From Panaeolus papilionaceus (Eukaryota; Basidiomycota; Agaricomycetes; Agaricales), in contig JADNRZ010000001.1 of assembly GCA_015501605.1 (NCBI GenBank), positions 3,286,001-3,350,000 of the forward strand: a DNA stretch of 64,000 bases. Reading direction: 5' to 3'. Both the position numbers and the translations under genes were made by a program. The notes below the pieces were generated by a model that worked only from the letters and a program-made list of their open reading frames with translations, was not told where the DNA came from and did not search any database. Below, one piece after another: positions 31,216-44,400 of the stretch; position 1 is the stretch's first letter, and every line of letters begins with the position of its first letter.

Positions 31216-34020
31216 ATGCGTACTGCTACTATGAATACGACACATGAAATCATCGACTTGTGTATTCCTGCTGATGAGCAGCCGAAGGCTACTGCAAACT
31301 CTACGCATACGCCCTTAAAAGACGTGGAAGGCTCGCGTGTAGATGGCGTGGAATCAAATACGAACGCGAATGCGGGTGTTGATTCCAATTTCAACGCCAA
31401 TGGCAAGACCGACGTGCCACCCAACACCAACTCGACGTCAAATTCCAACTCCAACTCCAACTCCGATCTCAAAATCTCCCCAGACGAACCCTATGCTAAT
31501 CCCAATCCTACATCAGCAACAACGACAACAGGCGCATAAACCACAACCCACACCGAAGCCTCCGAGTCACAGGTGCAAAACGGAGACAGCGGAATGAAAG
31601 TAGCTGTGAGGTGGTGAAGGTTGTGAAAACAGCGGCGCCTGGACCGAGAAGGACCATGGACGAGAGAGTCGCCTGCGGTGAGGGAGGAGAAAGCGATGGA
31701 GATGAGTGGTAGGGAGAAGAGTGTAGGTGGAGAGGGAAAGGACAAGGGAGAGGAAAATGATGGGGAGGGAGAAGGGAAAGAGAGAGGAGAAGAGCAAGTA
31801 GAAGGCGAAGAAAGAGCAAGGGAGGACTGCAGAAAAGGGAAAACGCGACTAGGGAGAGGAAGGAGAGGTGGGACTGGAAGGAGAGATGAAGGCTCAAGCG
31901 CTCAAGAATGAGGGTCGGGGTGATGATAAGATGGAGGGTGTTGAGGAGCAGGGGCAAGTGCAACAGAACTCTGAGGGCGCACGGTCAGAGCGAGAAAAGG
32001 AGCGAGAACGAGAACGGGAAAAATCAAAACATTCATCTCCACCCGCGTCGCTATCTAAAACCATAACCAAAATCAGAAGCAAGACCAGAACAGCAGGTCA
32101 AATTCCTCGACGAGCGTGAAGCCCAGGTCTCAGGGAAATACGAAGGCTGAGGACAAGGAGAGAGGGAAGACGAAAAAGACACGGGGCAAGCAACAACCTC
32201 AATCCCGATTTCCAGTCGTCTCAATCCTCCCAACCCCAAGTGTCATCTCAACCCGCACCAGCATCAGAACCCGCACTAGAACCAGAAGCAGATACCTACA
32301 GCCTCTTCTTCATCGACCTAACTCCAACCGCCATCCCCACCGTGCTCATCGACACCACGCTCGTTGTCGCTCTTGACTGGTCTATTGCCCCTGACGCCGT
32401 GTAGGATACGAACTACTGGTCCCTGTGCATGTGCAGATTATCGAGAAGCGGAGTGTGGGGGTTGGATTAGGGAACGGAAAGGGAAGGGAGGGCGAGGGCG
32501 AGAAGGAGGAAGAGGGTATTGAGTATTTGGATTGTGATGATGATGTTCGGGTGTGTATTCTTTCCTCTGCGAGCGTGATTGAGCATTGCTAATCGTAAAC
32601 CAATTCTACAGTGTATAACCCGCTACTTTGACGATCCACGCGATCCGAATGCTGCAGCCCAGAGTCAGAGAATAGTGTGTAAGAATTGTGGTGCGGTGAG
32701 CATAAGACGGCGGTGTGTCCTGTGAGGATTGTAAGTAAGTGGCCAATGTTATCATTTCTTATTATTATTCATTTTCCTATGATTTTTTGTTAATCTTTAT
32801 CCGTTTTTCTGGACCTATTTATTTGTCAATCATCTTTTCTCGACTCATGCATTTGTCAACAACTCTGACGCGAATTCTACCTATTACAGTGTCTAACCTG
32901 TCGTGCGCGCGACGAACACTCAACACGGTCATGTCTAACCACCAAAAGCTGTTTTACATGTCGGACGAAGGGGCATATATTAGTGCTGTACGTGTTTCTT
33001 TTCATCTCTCTCTTTGTGACTTGCTGATTCATTATTTTTGTTAGTTTATATTATTTATCGACTTGAAAAAAATTGCTCGCTACAGAATTGCCCCCATGGA
33101 CGCTCGGGGTGCGCGGTGATGTCCTCATGAAACCAGGAATGATTTTCTTCGTTTGATAAGACTAATGTCAGTCCTCTCGTCCTTTGCTCCTTTTTTGTCA
33201 TCGTACTTACTTCGATAAAATATATCCCCTCCACAAATCCCCTCCTTGCTCGCCAACGTAAATCACGCCTCTTCACCCAGGAATGTTCGACATTGTGGCG
33301 AATCTACGAATACTTCAGCGAAGCCCAGCAACACGCCACTCTCGAGCGGTGGCTAGAGAAAAAGGGCCTGTTGTTGGGAAAGGGAGGCGAGGCGCGTTTT
33401 GCGGACGATGAGTGGTGAATAGTGGTGGGGTGGGTCATTGGGGAGATGTAAGTTCAATTTACTGGAAACGAGAAATGATATATTTACTGATATATTTGTG
33501 ATTTTTTCAGGACTGCGACGACGTCCAAGTCCCCCCTAACGATCACTCTGCCTCGAGTACTTACGACGTGATGAAAAGGCCCTTCTGTGACCCTACCTCA
33601 GAAACCCAACATAGAAAATCGAAGTCAGCGACGAAGCCGAGGCATGTGGACTATTACACGAATGAACAGGGGCCGGGTGATGCGCTGGATCAGGTGGGGA
33701 GGAAGGGTGGGTGAGGCAAGGTTGGCGTTGCAGAAACATGAGGAGAGAGCTGAAGATGGTTTGGGAGTAGGAGGAATGCGAGTGGAAACGTGAAGGCCAA
33801 GACCGCACGGAACCTAACAAGATGCGCTTTGGGTTCTCGTTGGATGCGAAGAAGGCTGAGCTAGGGAGTTTGTTGGCAAGGTTGGAAGTGCCGAGTGGGA
33901 ATGATTGTGTGAGGAGTGAGATGGGGAGTGAGGAGAAGATGGATAGAGATAGAGATAGCGGGCGGCAGAGTGGTGGTAGAGGTAATGGTGGGGGATGGGT
34001 CGGAGTGTCCGCAAGGGGCA
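31216..34020 (+). pseudogene. Z5: near full-length but decayed Air1/Air2-like copy
   Basis: Starts MRTATMNTTHEIIDLCIPAD and keeps the family order on the plus strand. It has a Ser/Asn-rich leader, a Lys/Glu-rich region (31,660-31,910), LFFIDLTPTAIPTVLI near 32,305, an eroded knuckle 1 near 32,640-32,700, pieces of knuckles 2-3 (32,895-32,985), a WRIYEYFSEAQQHATLERW match near 33,300, KGLLLGKGGEARFADDEW, and MRFGFSLDAKKAELGSLLAR near 33,822. Stops and frameshifts recur: the leader ends in a stop at 31,539, and the codon after DAV is TAG at 32,402-32,404 where relatives have CAA. It is the only near-complete copy on the plus strand. Confidence 0.75.
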
Positions 34021-34404
34021 TATTAACGTTGTATGATGTGTATATCCTCGTCTTGCATCATAATTAACCTTTTACTGAGTTATTTTATTTCATTTTAGTT
34101 ATTGAGTTTAAATATGATCGCCATGATCGCTACAGAGTACACAGGTGAATTCCGGGACAACTGTGCCCTCGTATCTGGCAAATGTCAAGATATATCTCAA
34201 AGCTCAGCTCTCAACCAAGCGGGAAGTGAGATAAGATATTCTTGCAAGCGAATGCATTCTCACTTCATTTAGGGCGGCCTGAATGGTGACATCACAATTT
34301 CGATCGATCGTCATTTGTTTGCTGGTACCTTGGATTACTTCTAACGACTTGTGAAAGAACGCTCTTGTTGTACGTCTATATTTTTTTCAGCCTTGCAGAA
34401 ACAA
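34021..34404. other. 5' flank of M2, start of block II
   Basis: Non-coding. From about 34,140 it matches the M1 upstream region at about 20,040-20,370. Confidence 0.5.
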
Positions 34405-35266
34405 ATGGCTAACTCGTCTACTGAATAGAACCTGTCAATGTCAACGCCTTCTCGAGTCGCTATGACTAGACCCCCACCAGGTTCGGCAATTCATCAGGTG
34501 GCGCTTCAATGTCGAAGGCTAATGCAGAGTTTCAGACTTTCGAGAAAACGCCGAAGCGTGGCATGCTCTACTTGAGATGGTCAAGAACCATGTCGCACTC
34601 TACGGGAGGTGGAGGGATAAACTTCAAAATATGATGCGGTTTGTGAGTTTCCAGGGCGTCTTGTAGCGAGTTCACACTTGACTCATAATATGACAATCCT
34701 AGACACAGAGATTTGTGCTCTTCGCCGTGATACCATTCACAATATTTATGAATCTTCAGCATTTTATCAACTACCAACGCATACGACACTCGGCTACCAT
34801 TGTTTTCCTTGCAGAAAATGGCGGACATCTCACTGCTAGTGGAAAAAGCTTCGACACAAGCACTTTACTGAAATCCATTCAGACTGAAAAACACGGCGCA
34901 AACTCCGACGTTGCCTTTCTCTGCTTCACTGTCAGTGCGGTCCTCGGCATCAGTTCAGCTCTCTTAGCCCTGTGTACCTTGCATTTGATCACATCTCGTC
35001 GTTTTATGTTACCTCTCAGCATGTATAGCGCACAGGAACACTTGGCCTATCAACAGCGCCAATACCAAAACATGCTGGACTGGAACGTACCACTCCGTGT
35101 ACTAGTTCCCCCCGTCATCACCTTTGTTTCAGTTCTTTTTTTCTTTGTCGGCCTCATCAACCTTTTGATGGTTTCCAGCTTCAATGTGGTAGCCGTTTCC
35201 AGTGCATATGCGGCTCTTGTGTTGGTATTTCTGGTTCGGACGACAATTACGTCCACCCGGAGGTGA
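34405..35266 (+). CDS. M2: DUF6535-like membrane protein
   Basis: A parallel of M1 with the C-terminus intact. The second exon is open from about 34,703 to 35,266: TQRFVLFAVIPFTIFMNLQH, FDTSTLLKSIQTEKHGANSD, the hydrophobic hairpin VAFLCFTVSAVLGISSALLA, then VLVPPVITFVSVLFFFVGLI and a basic end TTITSTRR. The upstream exon encodes EAWHALLEMVKNHV...WRDKL (about 34,557-34,633). DUF6535 proteins are Agaricomycete membrane proteins of unknown function, often in multigene families. The first ATG at 34,405 gives only seven codons before a stop, so an unseen intron or a decayed 5' end is possible. Assignment is by pattern only. Confidence 0.55.
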
Positions 35267-35729
35267 TATATGGAAAAGGTTACGACGAGGTTTAGTTTAA
35301 TCTGAAAAGAGGGCTTCGGTGTGCAGTTGGAGACTCGGTGATTAGACACTGCTTAGACGTTCTCGCAGTGTATTGAACGCAACTTTAGCCGTGCATACCC
35401 AATTGCCAATTTCCGAAGGCAAAATTTGTAGGCTGACATGCGCATATATGCGCAAGATAATAATACGCATGGCACAACTAGGATCGATATCTGCCTACAT
35501 CGGTTGATAATGGCGCCCATTGTCACCGAAGAAAGAGCAAACCAAGACCTTTGCTTTGATGGTGGAATTTGGGCCAGTAGTCAAATTCTGTGGCTTGGCT
35601 GCGCGCAAAGAATCTATTATTTGAGTATGACAGTCTGCATCTTACGAACGCATCTCATCTAATTCACAATTTAAATGGCATCTTCGTAAGTAAAAAATAC
35701 ATTCTCCCGCAAGCCCAAGTAAGCGAGTT
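35267..35729. other. Spacer between M2 and CsbD-like remnant
   Basis: No supported gene. The first 90 bp are similar to the M1 3' flank. Confidence 0.4.
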
Positions 35730-35912
35730 TTGTCCCATTTGAAGTCGTTGTACAGCTCCAACGACGATTCCTTCACCAGCGAGGCCACCTGCCAATTCCA
35801 CTCCACCAAGGGATCCGTCGTCGAGTCTGTTGGTAATATAACTGGAGCGACCTCCTGGCAGCAGTCGGAGAAGGAGGAGCACGCCTTTGATCAAGTATGC
35901 AGTTGCAATTGA
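35730..35912 (+). pseudogene. CsbD-like (Hmp1-type) protein remnant
   Basis: The plus strand reads QFHSTKGSVVESVGNITGAT then SWQQSEKEEHAFDQ. This is the hallmark of small fungal CsbD-domain proteins, in which a stretch like KGTVVETIGNLTGATSWQ is followed by a Gly/Glu/Lys-rich tail. The usual EAEYKAAQAK-type continuation is missing; the frame runs into flank and stops at 35,912. It occurs only once in the window, upstream of U4 and not at the equivalent place in blocks I or III. It is therefore probably a small gene fragment carried in by rearrangement. Confidence 0.55.
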
Positions 35913-36120
35913 ATCGGGTTGGAACGTTATCATGTGTAAACCTGTTCAGATACATATTATTAGGATATCAGCACTCAAGTTTTGATACTTATATAAATCA
36001 AAGCAAGTACCTTGCTATCACTTCCCCGAGACCGAGTCCAAAATTAAAAGGGTATATTCCACCCATCAAAACATACGACCTCAAGACACAAAGCCCCATT
36101 ATGCATCATAATCACACAAC

Positions 36121-37319
36121 CTACTCCCTCACGCCCAATCTCTCCCGTTCATCTCTCAGCTCGTCCACATCCAGCCTCTCAAACATCAGTCCCGGCCCTG
36201 CTATCCCCGTCTCAGCCGCAGCCCCGCCCATTGCACTCCCGGTGCTGTTCAGCCTGTTCGTACTCTCACTCCATGTCCTACCAGAATCAGCACCCGAGCT
36301 CGGCCTAACTGATCCAGACCCAGAACCAGAGCTAACGCCCTGCCTTGCCCGCCCCTTCGGATGCCCATCGTCCGTATCGAACAACACCGAATCCGAAGAT
36401 GATAGTTTGGCGGATTGCGCAGCGAGGTTGGCAAATGATGACGTTGAGTCTCTGTATAATCTATTGCAGTAGGGGTATGAGTATAAGGTTTTGTGTTCTT
36501 TGATTTTCGTGGTGGGACGCCCAGAAGAAAGGGGGAGACGAGAGGGAGAGGGAAACAAGGAAACAGACGAACCTAAAAGCCTCCTTATTGTAACAATCTC
36601 CCTCTTGAATCCTATCCAATGCACTCTTCTTGAACGGCGCTTTGATCCAGTGTAATACATGGATAATATGGTGTTCGTCGGCTCTAAGTATCACCACCGT
36701 CAGCTCATCGTTGTGCATAAGCTCAAAATTAAACACAACCGCGAACGCAACGTGAATGTAAGCGTACCTCCAATGCTTATAATGATAACCCAGATTAAAC
36801 ACCCCCGCATGCGAAACGAGAGGATAAAAGACCTCAGTCACGAATTCGACGCTTGGAGGGTGATCAGGGAAGGTCTGGGGAAATACGATGCGGAATTTGA
36901 AGACAGAGTCGGCGTAGTAACCTTTTAATACCGTCCATGCAACGTTATTTCATGCGATGCAATACGATTCAATTCATTGCGAAGGGTTAGAGTGATATGA
37001 AATGAAATACGACACAAAGAAAATCAATCAGCTAAAATCCATCTCCACAACAATCAAACGACTCACCTTGATGTATAAAAAGCACCCCATCCCACAAAAA
37101 GAAACTAGTAGGGGACGGTAAGACGTACATCCCAAGCGGACAGTGGTTGATATTCCTCAGTAGGGCGTATTCAAGTGAGATGGCAGTGCACATAAGGACG
37201 TTGTCGCGTTGCGCTGCTACAGAGCCAGAACCCGACCCAGAGACATCAGATGTGCTGCCAGTGATAACGTGGGGCACTAGCATGGATGAGGGTCGTGTAG
37301 ATGGTGGTGGGCGAATCAT
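36121..37319 (-). CDS. U4: UEV-type E2 variant (AKTIP/FTS-like)
   Basis: Four exons with in-phase junctions: 37,319-37,066 (MIRPPPSTRPSSMLVPHVIT to VLFIHQG), about 36,921-36,765, 36,682-36,567 (ADEHHIIHVLHWIKAPFKKS to NKEAFR) and 36,467-36,121. The central 140 residues form a ubiquitin-conjugating-enzyme-like domain without the catalytic Cys, as in AKTIP/FTS, which works with Hook proteins in vesicle transport in animals; the fungal role is inferred only. VFHPLV of relatives is VFYPLV here. The C-terminal exon is Ser/Gly-rich and ends LDVDELRDERERLGVRE. All exons are open, so it could be active. Confidence 0.72.
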
Positions 37320-37909
37320 TGTGTAGTGTAGTGTCGCAGACTGATTCAGACGAGTTCAAATAGCAGACAGATCGCGGTTATGTGCAAAGATCCAAGTGTA
37401 AAGCAAGAAGAGAAAATTATTAGGTTGAATGCAAGGTATGAAGCATCGAAACTAGGCTCTAGCAATGGTATTTTGTGGCATATGTAGGTGTTATATGGTC
37501 GTCGATGAGCATGTGTTTAGACGATGGTGGTGGTTCATCGACAAGTGCTAAACAGTCTGAGTCTCGTGCGACCATCGGCATCGTCTGTCTGTGTCTGTAA
37601 CTCCTGCGTTGGCTGGTCGTGAAGATCTACGCACACTGACAGTATATAGCATGGCTCAGGACAGAGTCATGCAAGGGGATAGAATGCCAGAATGTCACAT
37701 CAATTGTCCAGAGCAAAGATTAAATTACGAAAATCCACAAAATACAATGATAAAAGATGCGAAATGCAAAATGCGAAATGTGTGAGCAGCCAAATACATA
37801 TATAAAATGCGCAATAACGAAATAATAACATCCACCAAAAAAGCCAGTACACAACATCACGTCGCAGTCAACCACTACCTCGAATATCCCCCCATATACC
37901 TCCTCCCAC
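37320..37909. promoter_or_regulatory. Spacer between U4 and Z3
   Basis: The 5' flank of U4. Its central part is repeated at 45,846-46,380 next to Z7. No gene is seen. Confidence 0.5.
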
Positions 37910-40889
37910 TCATCTCGTCCCTGCCCGCATCCCTACCCGCATCTCTCTATGTATCCCTCCTATCCCAATCCCTATACCAACTCTTATCCTTTTCCTCCCT
38001 ATCCCTATCTCTCTTCGAGCTCTTATCAGACCCACCCCTTCCACTCTTCTCCGACCCCCTGTTACCTCTACCGCCACTCCCACCGCTATGCCTATGCCTA
38101 TGCCTATCACTCTTCTCATCCCTCTTTTCACTCCTCGCAAAATCATTCCCACTCGGCACATCCAACCTCGCCAACAAACTCCCCTGTTCCGCCTTCTTCT
38201 TCCCATCCAACGAGAACCCAAACCGTATCTTTTTAGGTTCTGTAGGCGCGCTTTTCGGGGTTGAGATGATGTCGCGCTCTTGCTGTCCCTGTTAACGTCG
38301 GTATTGGCATCGGCACCACCCCTAGCCCTACTCCTACTCCCAAACCAATCATCCTCATCTTCATCCCTCTCCTCACGCTTTTGCAATGCCAACCTTGCCT
38401 TCACCCTGCCCTTCCTCCCCACCTCATCCAACACATCACCCCGCCACTGTTCATTCACATAATCGTCTACATGCCTTGGCGTCGTCGCCGATTTTGATTT
38501 TTTGTGTTGGCTTTCTGATGTAGGGTCCCAGAACGGGCTTTTCATGACGTTGTATGCGCTGAATGCAGAGTGATCGTTAGGTGGGACTCGGGCGTCGTCG
38601 CAGTCCTAAGAAACCAATGATCAATAAAAATGTCTTTTCTTCTTCTATTTTACATTAAATGAATTGGACTTACATCTCCCCAATGTCCCACCCCACCACA
38701 ATTATAACACACCTCATCGTCTGCAATATATGCCTCACCGCCCTTTCCTAACCACAGGCCCTTGTTCTCTAGACGCCTCTCCAGAGTGGTATGCTGCTGG
38801 GCTTCGGAGAAGTACTCGTATATGCGCCAACATGTTGGGCATTCCTGGGTGAGCAAAAGTAAAGGAGAGGTTTTGAGGAGAGTTTGTGAGGGGAGGGAGG
38901 GGGTTGGTAGAGAGTAGGAGAACGTAGGGAAAAAATAATTAGACGAAAGCGAAGGGATAAACATGAATACCACTGACATTAGTCTTATGAAACGACGAGA
39001 AAAACACCGATCGCACTCCTGGTCTCGTGAGGACATCATAGCGCGCCCTGAGCGTCTATTAGGGCAGTTCTGTGTTTTGTCTAATGAATAAATTAACACG
39101 CATTTTTTAAAATAAAAAACTATGAAAAATTCACATACAGCGTTAATATGCCCCTTCATCCCACATGTAAAACAGACTTTGGTGATTGGACATAACCATG
39201 TCGAGTGTTCATCGCGCGCACCACACATTAGGCACTGTAATAGGTAGAATTCGCGTTAGTGTTGAAAATGTCAATGACAAATGAACCAGTCGAGAAAAAC
39301 GAATATAAAATCACAAAAAGGCATTGAGAAACAAAAAAAAAAAAGATAAGAAATGATAACGTTGGTCATTTACTTACAATCCTCACAGGACACGCCGCCG
39401 TCTTATGCTCACCCTCCGCCCCACAGTTCTTACACACCGTCCTCCGACTCTGCGCTGCAGCATTCAGATCGGCCGGGTCGTCGAAGTAGCGTGTTATACC
39501 TTGTAGAATTGATTTACGATTAGGAATGCCCAACCACGCCTGCAGAGAAAAGGGATACACACCCTAACATCGTCATCATAATCCAAATACTCAATCCCCT
39601 CTTCCTCTTCCTCTTCCTCCTCTCCTGCTTCCCCATCCTCCTCTCCGTTACCTTTTCCGTCTCCTCCAGCCCTCCGCTTCTCAATAATCTACACAGGCGT
39701 ACTTCCCAGCACCGTGACATGCGCAGGAACAAGCAATTTCGTATCTTGCACGGCGTCAGGGGCAATAGACGTGTCAAGAGCGACAGCGGGTGTGGTATCG
39801 ATGAGCACGGTAGGGATCGCAGTGGGGGTTAGGTCGATGAAGAAGAGGCTGGAGGTATCTGCTTCTGGTTCCAGTGCAGGTTCTGGTGCTGGTGCGGGTT
39901 GAGATGGCGGTTGAGGCTGGGTAGATAGAGATTGTCGCTTCCCTCTTGGCTCTTTCGTCTTCCCCCTCTCCTTCTCTTCAGCCTTCGTCTTCCCCTTTGA
40001 CTTAGGCTTCACACTCGCTGATGAAGATTCTGACCGGCTCATCTGGTCTTCATTCTGATTTTGGTTTTGGGTTTTTGGATGGCGACGCCAGTGGTGGTTT
40101 TGATGTATCTGGTTCTTGCTTCTGCTCGCGTTCTGAGCGTGACTCCTGCGATTCCTGCTGCCCTAGCACTTGCTCCTCCACACCCTCCATCCTATTGTCT
40201 CCCTCAGCCTCAGCCTCACCCCCATGCTTATCTGCGTCCTTATTCTCGTTTCTCATTTTTCCTTCTTCCAATCCCGCCGCTCCTTCCTCGCCCTCATCAT
40301 CGACCTTGCGCTTTCTCTTCCCTCCAGTCTTCTCCATCTCCATCTCCCCCTTCTGTTTCCCCTTCTTCTGCCCCTTTCCCTTCCCATTATCTATCTCCTC
40401 GCCCTTCCCTTTACCCTCCCCACCACTCTTCTCCCCACCTGCACTCTTCTCCCTCTCCTTGTCCCTCTCCTCCCTCACCACAGGCGACTTTCTCGCCCTC
40501 TTTCTCGTCCGCCTTGGTGCCGCCGTTTTCGGTACCTCTACTACCTCGCAGTCTACTTTCGTGTCTAGGGCATTTTGTGTCGTTGATGGTGATGTAGGAT
40601 TCGGGTTCGGGCATGGTTAGTCTGGGGAGATTTTAGGGCTGGGCTTGGAGTTGGAATTCAACGTTGAATTGGCGTCAGAGTTGGTGTTGGCTTGCACATC
40701 GGTATTGCCATTAGCGTTGGAATGGGGATCTACATTCACATTCGCGTTTGTATTCGATTCCACGACTCCCTCCGCGTGATTCACTTCATGTGTTACTGTA
40801 GTCTTCGAAGGAGCAGACTCTGGCTGCTCATCAGCAGCAATAGTCAAGTCGATGATTTCATGTGTCGTATTTATAGTGCTAGTAGCCAT
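37910..40889 (-). pseudogene. Z3: Air1/Air2-like zinc-knuckle protein, longest copy, with nonsense and frameshift
   Basis: Air1/Air2 are the RNA-binding zinc-knuckle subunits of the nuclear TRAMP polyadenylation complex. Z3 shows the whole family plan. It has MATSTINTTHEIIDLTIAAD, a long Lys/Glu-rich disordered region, SSLFFIDLTPTAIPTVLI, DYDDDVRV, CKNCGAEGEHKTAACP (knuckle 1, near 39,420), CLMCGARDEHSTWLCP and CFTCGMKGHINAVC (knuckles 2-3), CDRC (4), ECPTCWRIYEYFSEAQQH, CYNCGGVGHWGDDC (5), then PRHVDDYVNEQWRGDVLDEV and an Arg/Asp-rich tail. Defects: CAG in TPVQIIEKR is TAG at 39,689-39,691, and a frameshift near 38,260 separates KSAT... from the FGFSLD...LLARLD block. Annotated as a pseudogene unless the stop is spliced out. 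Confidence 0.72.
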
Positions 40890-41415
40890 GCGATATGCTC
40901 AGTTTTAATCCAGCTTGCTTGCAGTTTGTCGTCCAAGTTAGGTGTGTCATCAAGAGACCCAGATAGTGCAGTCAAACAGTCTGAGTCCTCTTCTGAGCGT
41001 ATAAACCACGAAATAAACGTGAAGTGAAGAATCTGAAGGTAGGAGCAAGGAAACAAGGAAATAAGTTTTTGTGCAAGGTGAGCGTGCAGTGCGAGAGGAA
41101 AAGCGGCCAAGCCAATCAAAATCGTCAATGGCTGATATGGCTAATGTATCATGTAAGGAGTAAGTACTGCGTCAGCGATTTGATTGGGCACCTGATTGAC
41201 CGAATGAAACAAAGACTTTGAAATTACTGACACTCTTAAGATACGGTCTCCTATGCGACACCTTCGAAGCTGAAATTGGTCACGATTAGCAATGCGAAAT
41301 TGCGAGATATAAATTAAGATTGAATTAAGAGTGTAGAAACACAGCTCGAATTCCATTCATACAAGATCTGCATGTATATCATCCTATCCCGTACCACATG
41401 ACTGTTTGCTATTCA
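40890..41415. other. Spacer between Z3 5' end and NLR-D 3' end
   Basis: Non-coding and similar to the equivalent spacers in blocks I and III (25,143-25,637 and 61,754-62,264). Confidence 0.5.
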
Positions 41416-44400
41416 TCAACGAGAATGTGTGTAGTTCATCTCCGCGTCCTCATAACGCTCTGTGAAATCGTCCCACCTCCTCCACATTGGCCAGCTGGTC
41501 TCGTTGATAGGAAGGCCTGTATTGGGGTCTGTTGTTTTATGTATTACCCGAAATGTACGAAAGTTACGGTCGCCGTCCCAATCGCCGTCGTGCCATGATG
41601 TGTCAGCGTCGTAAATCCAAGTGCTTTCAGACCGACCAACCCGACGTGATTCAGAACCATTGCGTATGTGGTACAACTGTTTACATACAGTCAGCGTCTC
41701 AATAATAAAACCCGCAGCAGCAGGAGCAGAAGACGTACGCGTATATAGTCGTGAACAAGACCAAGATGGTTTCTATAACCTTTGGGAAATTCATAGTGGA
41801 AGTGGGGTGGAAGGAAATACCAGCGGGGCAGTGTACAGGGACTGAATTCACTCAAAAGCGAGCGCCACAATTCGTTGTGAGAATTGAATTCGGGATAGGC
41901 AAAGTCGAAGGGGAAGGTTGTGTCCTCCATTGTGGAAACAACATGGGGTGGAAAAATCTTTTGGGATGTTTCTTCCAAAGCTGCGACTACCTCAGCTGAA
42001 AGGGTGCAGTAAAACCACATAAATCTGCCGATTTTTTCTAAGAAGCGACACACTACAAGTGCATGCCAATTCCTGCCTCCTGTCTGCTTTAGGTGGTCAA
42101 TAACATCTTGATTTTCGATGATGAGTTGGGAAGAACTTGAATCTTCCAATGCATCAAACCTGCACAGGTGACAGCCCATTGGAGCCACTGCGTCAGTGAT
42201 AAAATGATGATACCAGAAGTGATTAAAATACCAACATTGAGTTAAGATGCCTGATACTGAATACAGCCGCAGCAGTTGCCAGGGCAGGGTGCCATTGGGC
42301 CTCTGCATTCCGTCTCAATTTTTCAATCTCCAGTGCCTCCTTCTCTGGAGCTGGCAGATATTTGTCAAGCACATTCAAGAATGAGTGCCAATCATGGTTC
42401 GAATGATCTTTCAGCAAGAACTGGTGTTTCTTCAAGGAAAAGAAGTTGCATATGTTGACTCCAGTGTCACGCTGGATGCATGCTTTGAGATGCCAATCAA
42501 CCAATTTAACAGGATCACCAGGACAAAAATTGCAGTCAGGTGAGTCCATAGATGGGAATATTTTTCCCTGATACATAACGAGCAGTTCCAGTGGAAGCCG
42601 CACACTTTCAAATTCCTGGCGAATCTGGACTGGCATTGTTGCCACTGCTGGTGCAAAAACAGACCATAAATCCTGGTCAATCATGTCAACCAATGAAGCT
42701 GGATCCCCAAATCGGTACTTGCATAGCCGATAAAGAGTCATATACAGCATCAGGTTGTGCAAGGTGTCCCACCAGGTAAGTTGTCTAATCACCTGGTCCC
42801 TGGAAGAAGGGTGGCGAGACGTTCGGGTTTGGAGTAAGATCAAGAAACAATAGATAATGTATTCTTCATCTGCCACAGGAAGATCTGGTTCTACCGGTGC
42901 TATATAAAGTATGCTCAGAAACCTCTCTTCTGAAAAAACAAAAGACACGCACCACCCAGATGTCGTAATGTGGTTTCATAAAGCTCCTTGTCCATGCTTG
43001 GGGTATCAACGTGGAATTCCTCCGATCGATGTGGGTCTAACAGAAACTCGAGAAATGACGCGTGATGGAATACAGCCGGATATGCCTTGCCATTGCCACC
43101 CGTGAATTGCATCCCATCTTCGTCACAATTCATGATGGACTGCAAATCAACGAGAAGTGTGTGGACAGAATAGGGTAAGGACAGAAGGATCCGCAGGTAG
43201 TCTCTGGAATCGACATCACGCATTTCACCCCAAAATGTGTTTGTGGTGATTCGGAAGGTCAAAATCTGGTGGACAAGCTTTGGGTGCTTGGTTTGCCGGA
43301 GAATGTGAAGATACAGCGCATCTAGATCTGCATAAGGTCGATCATCGCTGGGAAGGCTCTGCTTCAAAATGGCTTCCAGTCGCTCGCAGGGATGACCCCG
43401 TAAATCCTTGATATATTTGATAATGGTGGCGGCGAAGACAAACTGCCCAGAAGCGCGCTTAATGATCTCCTTGACGAGCGCAGGTGATGGCCAACCAGCT
43501 GGAATGCGGTAGTTGAGTGGATGCGATTGCTTGATTTCGGCAGTCTCGTCGTTCACAAACACCTCAATGTCGTGGTCGCTATCACAGTAATCTAGGAGCG
43601 AAATGCTTCGTAGAAGCTGTGCATCCTTCGACTGTTTGTTGTTCATCCACGACCGAATGACTAGCTCAGGTCGACTGGCTAGAAACACTGAGCATGGGAA
43701 GACGTCCTGGTAACTAACGAGTGTAGCCAGGGCCTCCAGGATTTGGATTTGGCCAGCTTCTTCCTTGCACTCGTCCAAGCCATCGATAACCAGAACTCTG
43801 GGTAACACACATGCAGCACTCCCATGGCTGGCCATGTCCAGTTGTAGCGCCTTCAAGGGCTCGGTAATCAGCGCCAGGACTTGTTCTGTCAGGGTAAGGT
43901 CGAAGACGGATGGTGCTGTGGCAACGACATGCTCTACGAAGCGCTGCAAGCCAGGTACGATTTGGGTGAGCTGGTAAGCGATGGTAGTGACGAAACGACC
44001 CTCATGGCCGCGATGACTATTCACATGTGCTGTCCTCGAGAAGAAAAAGGAGGCGGCAAGGTTCGACGCCGCTCGAAGCTCCACGGCCAAGGTCTGTGCA
44101 ACGGCGGACTTTCCTGCTCCTGCAGAGCCGTACAACCACATCATTCGAGGACGACCATTCCGAGCCCACTTTCGTGTCGTGTTCAAAAGTCTGGTCCTGG
44201 TGTTTAGGTGGCATTTGGGAGGGTCGTATCGTTCCTTGGCGTTGTAGGCTGCTCCTGGTGACGAGTGTTCGTACAGAGTGTGTATCCCTGCAGGTGTGTG
44301 AGTCAGACATTACTCGCACTAAGATTTCATAGGAAAATCACTCACCACCTCTCACATTCTGCCCTTGGTGAGCATGAGTATGGTTCTGAAATATGGGATT

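Noticed and set aside
35664..35933. Minus-strand 89-codon ORF over the CsbD-like remnant
   Set aside because: The opposite strand carries the recognisable CsbD motif, so this is its shadow.
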